Below, piece by piece: positions 14,074 to 17,127 of a DNA stretch of 17,127 nucleotides; position 1 is the first letter of the stretch; every line of letters starts with the position of its first letter. The position numbers and the translations under genes are program-made. A model generated the notes under the pieces. The model did not search any database, was not told the origin of the DNA, and saw only the letters and a list, made by a program, of their open reading frames with translations. The stretch is from Planctomycetota bacterium (lineage in GTDB: Bacteria; Planctomycetota; MHYJ01; JACPRB01), in assembly GCA_016200125.1 (NCBI GenBank), contig JACQFK010000574.1:1-17127 (forward strand), given 5' to 3'.

Positions 14074-15027
14074 CTAATCCTGCGCGTGGGCCTTCGATTC
14101 GCAGGTCAGGCAGACCACGCGGCGCTCGCCGTCCCGGGCGTTGATCGTGATCACGGGCTTCGTGCTCACGCGCTCGCCCAGGATGCGCTCGAAGATCGTC
14201 GCGTAGACCGTCTCGATCTTCACCATCGAGTAGGCAGCCATGATCTGGTGGACGCGGCCCTGGTTGCCGAGCGACCAGCGGCCGCCCTTCCGGCACTCCA
14301 CCGCGTCCGCGGCGCCCGAGGCGGCTTCCTTCGCCATCGCTCGGAACTGGACGTCGGGGCCGTCGATCGGCGGCAGCACGAGCACCGGCAGCACGGGCCG
14401 GCCGGTCGGATCGCGGTAGGTCAGCGGATCGTCCTCGCGGGGGGCGGGGGCGTCGAAGGTCGCGGGTTCCACCACGAGCCCGTGCTCCTGGCGGAGCCGC
14501 TCGGCGTGCCAGCGTCGGAAGAGCGACTTGAAGGGGACTTCCGTCCGCTTGCTCTCCTCCATCGCCTTCTTCACGCTGTCGACGACCCACTTCGCCTCGC
14601 GGAGCATCGTCGCGGCGTCGACGGGGCCGGCGACGCAGTGAAGGACGCGGCCGTCGGGGGCGCAGAAGTAGGAGGCCACGTTGCCGCCCTGCTTCTGGCC
14701 GTTCACGATCTGGAAGGTCGCCACCTTCTGGAAGGAGGAGACGAAGTTCCGGTTGAGGAAGGCGCCGACTTCGGGGTTCGCCAAGGCGTTCACACGGAGC
14801 GCCTGGGCATTGTTTCAGGTGAATTTAGGGTCTTCGAAATGACCTGAGACGAGGAGGACGAACACGAGCTTCTCCTCCGCCTTGGCCTTCGTCGCGGCCT
14901 CGGAGGGCGTTCCCATCCATTTGACGGAGGTTCCGTAGGTCTGCTTCCCGCAGGCGGTGCAGGCGGGGGCCTCGTCGGCGGAGGCCAGCGAGGCCATCAG
15001 GACCAGCGCGAGCAGCGATCGGACCAC
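14074..15027 (-). CDS. Secreted thioredoxin-like protein with in-frame TGA (candidate selenoprotein)
   Basis: One frame spans GTG 15027 to TAG 14074, interrupted only by TGA at 14815-14817. Read with Sec it gives 317 residues. A signal peptide (MVRSLLALVLMASLASA) is followed by C23-x2-C26. Next come a thioredoxin-type first strand (LVFVLLVSGHF), U71-N-N-A, and NPEVGAFLNRNFVSSF (84-99), the usual helix/strand after the active site. Later are FQIVNGQKQGGNVASYFCAPDGRVL, a helical Arg/Glu/Lys-rich part, a low-complexity stretch, and a terminal C306-x2-C309. The TGA cuts the thioredoxin fold immediately before its active-site helix, and no ribosome-binding site precedes the downstream half (its first GTG is at 14793). 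Two separate genes are therefore implausible. The start is set by AAGGAG at 15035-15040, seven bases before GTG 15027; the earlier GTG 15048 has none. Probable role is extracytoplasmic thiol/disulfide exchange. The main alternative is a nonsense-mutated pseudogene. Confidence 0.65.
14781..14806 (-). other. Candidate bacterial SECIS hairpin
   Basis: On the minus-strand mRNA, nucleotides 9-34 after the TGA fold as CCAGGCG paired with CGCCUUGG, seven base pairs with one bulged U. Two further U-A/C-G pairs are possible above a C-A mismatch, closing a CGUGU apical loop. The loop starts 18 nucleotides after the UGA and has G at its second position. Bulged U, short stem and loop distance all resemble bacterial SECIS elements. 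GC-rich coding DNA forms such hairpins by chance, so this is supporting evidence only. Confidence 0.35.
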
Positions 15028-15034
15028 GGTTCGT

Positions 15035-15040
15035 CTCCTT
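15035..15040 (-). promoter_or_regulatory. Shine-Dalgarno deciding the start of the thioredoxin-like gene
   Basis: AAGGAG on the minus strand, seven bases upstream of GTG 15027. It lies inside the coding frame if GTG 15048 were used, and that codon sits at the predicted transcription start, so 15027 is preferred. Confidence 0.65.
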
Positions 15041-15054
15041 AAACTCACGCCTTC

Positions 15055-15080
15055 GACGCGGGCCCTCGTGACAAGGTTCC
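15055..15080 (-). promoter_or_regulatory. ECF-sigma-type promoter of the thioredoxin-like gene
   Basis: Read on the minus strand, GGAAC (15076-15080) and CGTCGAA (from 15058 downward) are separated by 17 bases. GGAAC/CGTC is the established -35/-10 pattern of many extracytoplasmic-function sigma factors. Transcription would begin about 15047, roughly 20 bases before GTG 15027. It is one copy of an inverted duplication shared with the divergent promoter. Confidence 0.6.
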
Positions 15081-15082
15081 GG

Positions 15083-15096
15083 AATTCGCGCGAATT
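15083..15096. promoter_or_regulatory. Perfect 14-bp palindrome AATTCGCGCGAATT
   Basis: A self-complementary 14-mer directly upstream of the minus-strand GGAAC box. CCGG occurs on both sides (15079-15082 and 15099-15102, the latter after two extra bases), extending the symmetry to 24 bases. The position suits an operator or activator site at the divergent promoters. Confidence 0.5.
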
Positions 15097-15166
15097 ATCC
15101 GGCCCCGATTTGGACGGATGACTTGGGCGAATCTAAGGTCGAAGCCGTTTCTTTCGTCACATTTCC

Positions 15167-15191
15167 GGAACTCGGGACGTGGGCTTGCGTC
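15167..15191 (+). promoter_or_regulatory. ECF-sigma-type promoter of the VIT/vWA gene
   Basis: GGAAC (15167-15171) and CGTC (15188-15191, followed by GAA) are separated by 16 bases. Transcription would start near 15199, giving a short leader with the ribosome-binding site GAAGGGA at 15213-15219. It is the mirror copy of the minus-strand element 86 bases away. Confidence 0.6.
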
Positions 15192-15225
15192 GAAGGGGTG
15201 AAACGAGTTGCAGAAGGGATTGAAT

Positions 15226-17127
15226 ATGATGCACCGAAATTTGCTGTGGGTGGCCGTCCTCTTCCTCGCCGCCGCGGCCCCCGCGATGGCCCAGGGTCTC
15301 GTCATCCCCGACGAACCCGACCTTCCGCCGCTCGCCCTGGTCCGCCACCGCGTGCGGGTCGAGATCGACCGCCAGGCGGCGACCACCACCGTGGAGCAGG
15401 TGTTCCTGAACAACACCGACCGCCAGCTCGAGGCGCAGTACGTCTTCCCCATCCCGCGCGGCGCCACCCTGAGCCGCTTCACGATGCTCGTGAACGGAAA
15501 GGAGAAGGCCGGCGAGGTCGTGGAGAAAAACCAGGCCCGACAGATCTACAACTCGATCGTCCAGCGCTCCCAGGACCCCGGGCTCCTCGAGTACCTGGGC
15601 GGGGACATCTTCCGCGCGAACATCTTCCCCATCGCCGCGCGCGGCTCGCAGACCGTCACGCTCCGCTTCGACCAGGTCCTCCCGGCGCAGGATGCGCTGG
15701 TCAACTATACGTATCCCGTCCGCGCCTCCACCCGGCGCGGCCCCACCGTCCAGGGCGAGTTCTCGCTCGAGGCGACGATCCGGAGCGGCGTGCCGATCCT
15801 GAACGTCTACAGCCCGAGCCACGCGGTCGCCATCGCCCGGCCCAACGACCGCGAGGCGCGCGTCACCTTCTCCGACCGCCGCACCACGCTCGAGAAGGAC
15901 TTCGCCCTCTACTACAGCGTGAGCGACAAGGAGATCGGCCTGAACCTGGCGACCTTCCGCCCCGACCCCAAGAACCCCGGCTACTTCATGCTCCTGCTCT
16001 CGCCCAAATCGACCCTCCAGGCCGACCGCATCGTCGAGCGCGACATCGTCTTCGTCGTCGACACGTCGGGCAGCATGGCGGGCGAGAAGATCAAGCAGGC
16101 GCGGAACGCCCTCAAGTATCTCGTGTCGAAGCTGAACGACGGCGACCGCTTCAACATCGTGCCCTTCGCCAGCTTCCCCGATTCCTGGCAGAAGGAGCTC
16201 GTGAGCGCCAAGGAGCGCCGCGAGGACGGCCTCAAGTTCGACGACACCCTGATCGCGCAGGGCGGCACCGACATCGCCGGCGCCTTCGACGCCGCGGCGT
16301 CCTGCCTCATGACCAATCCCGCGCGCCCCTCCTACATCGTGTTCATGACCGACGGCAAGCCCACGATGGGCGCGACCACCGACCCCAAGCAGATCCTCGC
16401 CAAGGTGATCGCCGCCCGGGGCGGCAAGAACGGCGACACGCTCCGCCTCTTCACCTGGGGCGTGGGCTACGACGTCGACACCCACCTGCTCGACGACATG
16501 GCGATCCGCGGCGGCGGCGTCAGCGAATACGTCCGCCCCGAGGAGGACATCGCGGCCAAGGTCGCGGCCTTCGCCAACAAGGCCAGCCAGCCCGTCCTCA
16601 CGGGGATCGACCTCAAGGTGCTCGGCGACAAGGTCCAGCTCGTCAACATGCATCCCCGCACCCTGCCCGACCTCTACGCGGGCGGCCAGATCGTCCTCTT
16701 CGGCCGCTACACCGGCGAGGGCGACATCGCCTTCCAGCTCACCGGCCGGGTGAACGGCAAGACCGAGACCTTCACCTATGAAGGGAAGTTCGCCACGGAG
16801 GAGCCGAAGTCCGGCTTCATCGAGATGCTCTGGGCCCAGCGGCGCATCGGCCACCTGCTCGACGAGATCCGCCTTCACGGCGAGACGAAGGAGCTCGTGG
16901 ACGACGTGATCCGCCTCTCCAAGGAGTACGGCATCCAGACGCCCTACACCAGCCAGCTGATCCTGGAGGACGACCGGCGCCTGGGCCGGAACGACGGCCT
17001 GCACCGCGAGGCCGGCGGCCGCGGGGTGGCCACGGGAGGCGGACTCCCCTCCCCGTCCCCCAAGCCCGAACCCGCCAAGAAGCTCGACAGCGTCCTCGAG
17101 GAGGAGCGCAAGGCCGTCGTCGCCGGC
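15226..17127 (+). CDS. Secreted VIT and von Willebrand A domain protein, 3'-truncated by window
   Basis: The frame is open from ATG 15226 (ATG 15229 is an alternative) to the right edge: 634 codons without a stop, so the C-terminus is missing. A signal peptide (HRNLLWVAVLFLAAAAPAMA) precedes Q23. Residues about 36-165 form a VIT domain (VEQVFLNNTDRQLEAQYVFP, then FTMLVNGKEKAGEVVEKNQAR with the typical A-x-x-I-Y, and GDIFRANIFPI). Residues about 271-445 form a vWA domain with an intact MIDAS: D279-T-S281-G-S283, T348 in QGGTDI, and D376 in MTDGKP. A helical segment follows (FIEMLWAQRRIGHLLDEIR, then KEYGIQTPYTSQLILED), as in inter-alpha-trypsin-inhibitor-heavy-chain-like bacterial proteins. 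A Pro/Gly/Ser-rich tail ends the visible part. Divalent-metal-dependent protein binding at the cell envelope is expected. It is divergent from, and probably co-regulated with, the thioredoxin-like gene. Confidence 0.9.
   Translation, partial: MMHRNLLWVAVLFLAAAAPAMAQGLVIPDEPDLPPLALVRHRVRVEIDRQAATTTVEQVFLNNTDRQLEAQYVFPIPRGATLSRFTMLVNGKEKAGEVVEKNQARQIYNSIVQRSQDPGLLEYLGGDIFRANIFPIAARGSQTVTLRFDQVLPAQDALVNYTYPVRASTRRGPTVQGEFSLEATIRSGVPILNVYSPSHAVAIARPNDREARVTFSDRRTTLEKDFALYYSVSDKEIGLNLATFRPDPKNPGYFMLLLSPKSTLQADRIVERDIVFVVDTSGSMAGEKIKQARNALKYLVSKLNDGDRFNIVPFASFPDSWQKELVSAKERREDGLKFDDTLIAQGGTDIAGAFDAAASCLMTNPARPSYIVFMTDGKPTMGATTDPKQILAKVIAARGGKNGDTLRLFTWGVGYDVDTHLLDDMAIRGGGVSEYVRPEEDIAAKVAAFANKASQPVLTGIDLKVLGDKVQLVNMHPRTLPDLYAGGQIVLFGRYTGEGDIAFQLTGRVNGKTETFTYEGKFATEEPKSGFIEMLWAQRRIGHLLDEIRLHGETKELVDDVIRLSKEYGIQTPYTSQLILEDDRRLGRNDGLHREAGGRGVATGGGLPSPSPKPEPAKKLDSVLEEERKAVVAG

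Noticed and set aside
14074..14793. The downstream part of the thioredoxin-like region as an independent gene from GTG 14793
   Set aside because: No Shine-Dalgarno, no signal peptide, and it would begin inside a thioredoxin fold whose first strand is encoded in the same frame just upstream.
14815..14817. TGA generally reassigned as a sense codon in this organism
   Set aside because: Several other genes in the window end properly at TGA (for example 4301-4303, 5600-5602, 9806-9808, 13158-13160), with family-typical C-termini or coupled starts.
15123..16781. Long plus-strand frame overlapping the VIT/vWA gene
   Set aside because: Arg/Pro-rich without domains; the adjacent frame from 15226 encodes clear VIT and vWA motifs and runs off the window end.

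Overview
The window is GC-rich (roughly 65-70% by eye) and densely coded, with no rRNA, tRNA, CRISPR array or insertion sequence that I can see. Most products carry Sec-type signal peptides. The family mix is an FG-GAP/VCBS protein with an ASPIC/UnbV tail, a VIT + von Willebrand A protein, concanavalin-like and large glycosidase-like secreted proteins, secreted alpha/beta hydrolases, and tandem coiled-coil paralogues. This suggests an uncultured Planctomycetota or a neighbouring PVC/Acidobacteriota-like lineage. That is an inference from families, not from a marker gene.

Layout. 3-1171 (+): two tandem paralogous secreted/coiled-coil proteins, the first cut by the window edge. 1230-3950 (+): a 906-residue secreted glycosidase-like protein behind a promoter/palindrome. 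4034-4303 (+): a small membrane-anchored zinc-ribbon protein. 7797-4308 (-): a four-helix membrane protein, then an FG-GAP/UnbV protein translationally coupled (ATGA) to a secreted beta-propeller-like protein. 7887-10488 (+): an F420-dependent-NADP-oxidoreductase-like protein, a secreted esterase, and a membrane-anchored unknown coupled to it by ATGA. 12321-10504 (-): an EamA/DMT transporter and an isoprenylcysteine/phospholipid-type methyltransferase. 12444-13999 (+): a secreted concanavalin-like protein coupled by GTGA to a secreted esterase whose C-terminus appears frameshifted and has lost its catalytic His. 15027-14074 (-) and 15226-end (+): a divergent pair, a secreted thioredoxin-like protein and a VIT/vWA protein. 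No gene-free stretch exceeds 300 bases; the longest is the divergent region 15028-15225.

Most notable are two linked observations at 14.0-15.2 kb. First, the thioredoxin-like gene has a single in-frame TGA (14815-14817) with family-like sequence continuing in the same frame on both sides. The TGA falls where the first Cys of a thioredoxin CxxC would be expected. A hairpin resembling a bacterial SECIS lies immediately downstream. It is therefore a candidate selenoprotein (U-x-x-A), although a nonsense mutation is the main alternative. Second, this gene and the divergent VIT/vWA gene share an imperfect inverted upstream duplication. In each copy the element reads as GGAAC-N16/17-CGTCGAA, the classic shape of an ECF-sigma promoter. 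The two secreted proteins are thus probably co-regulated by an extracytoplasmic-function sigma factor. Several perfect palindromes sit at other gene starts or ends (1203, 7800, 12322, 14011 and 15083) and look like operators or hairpins.
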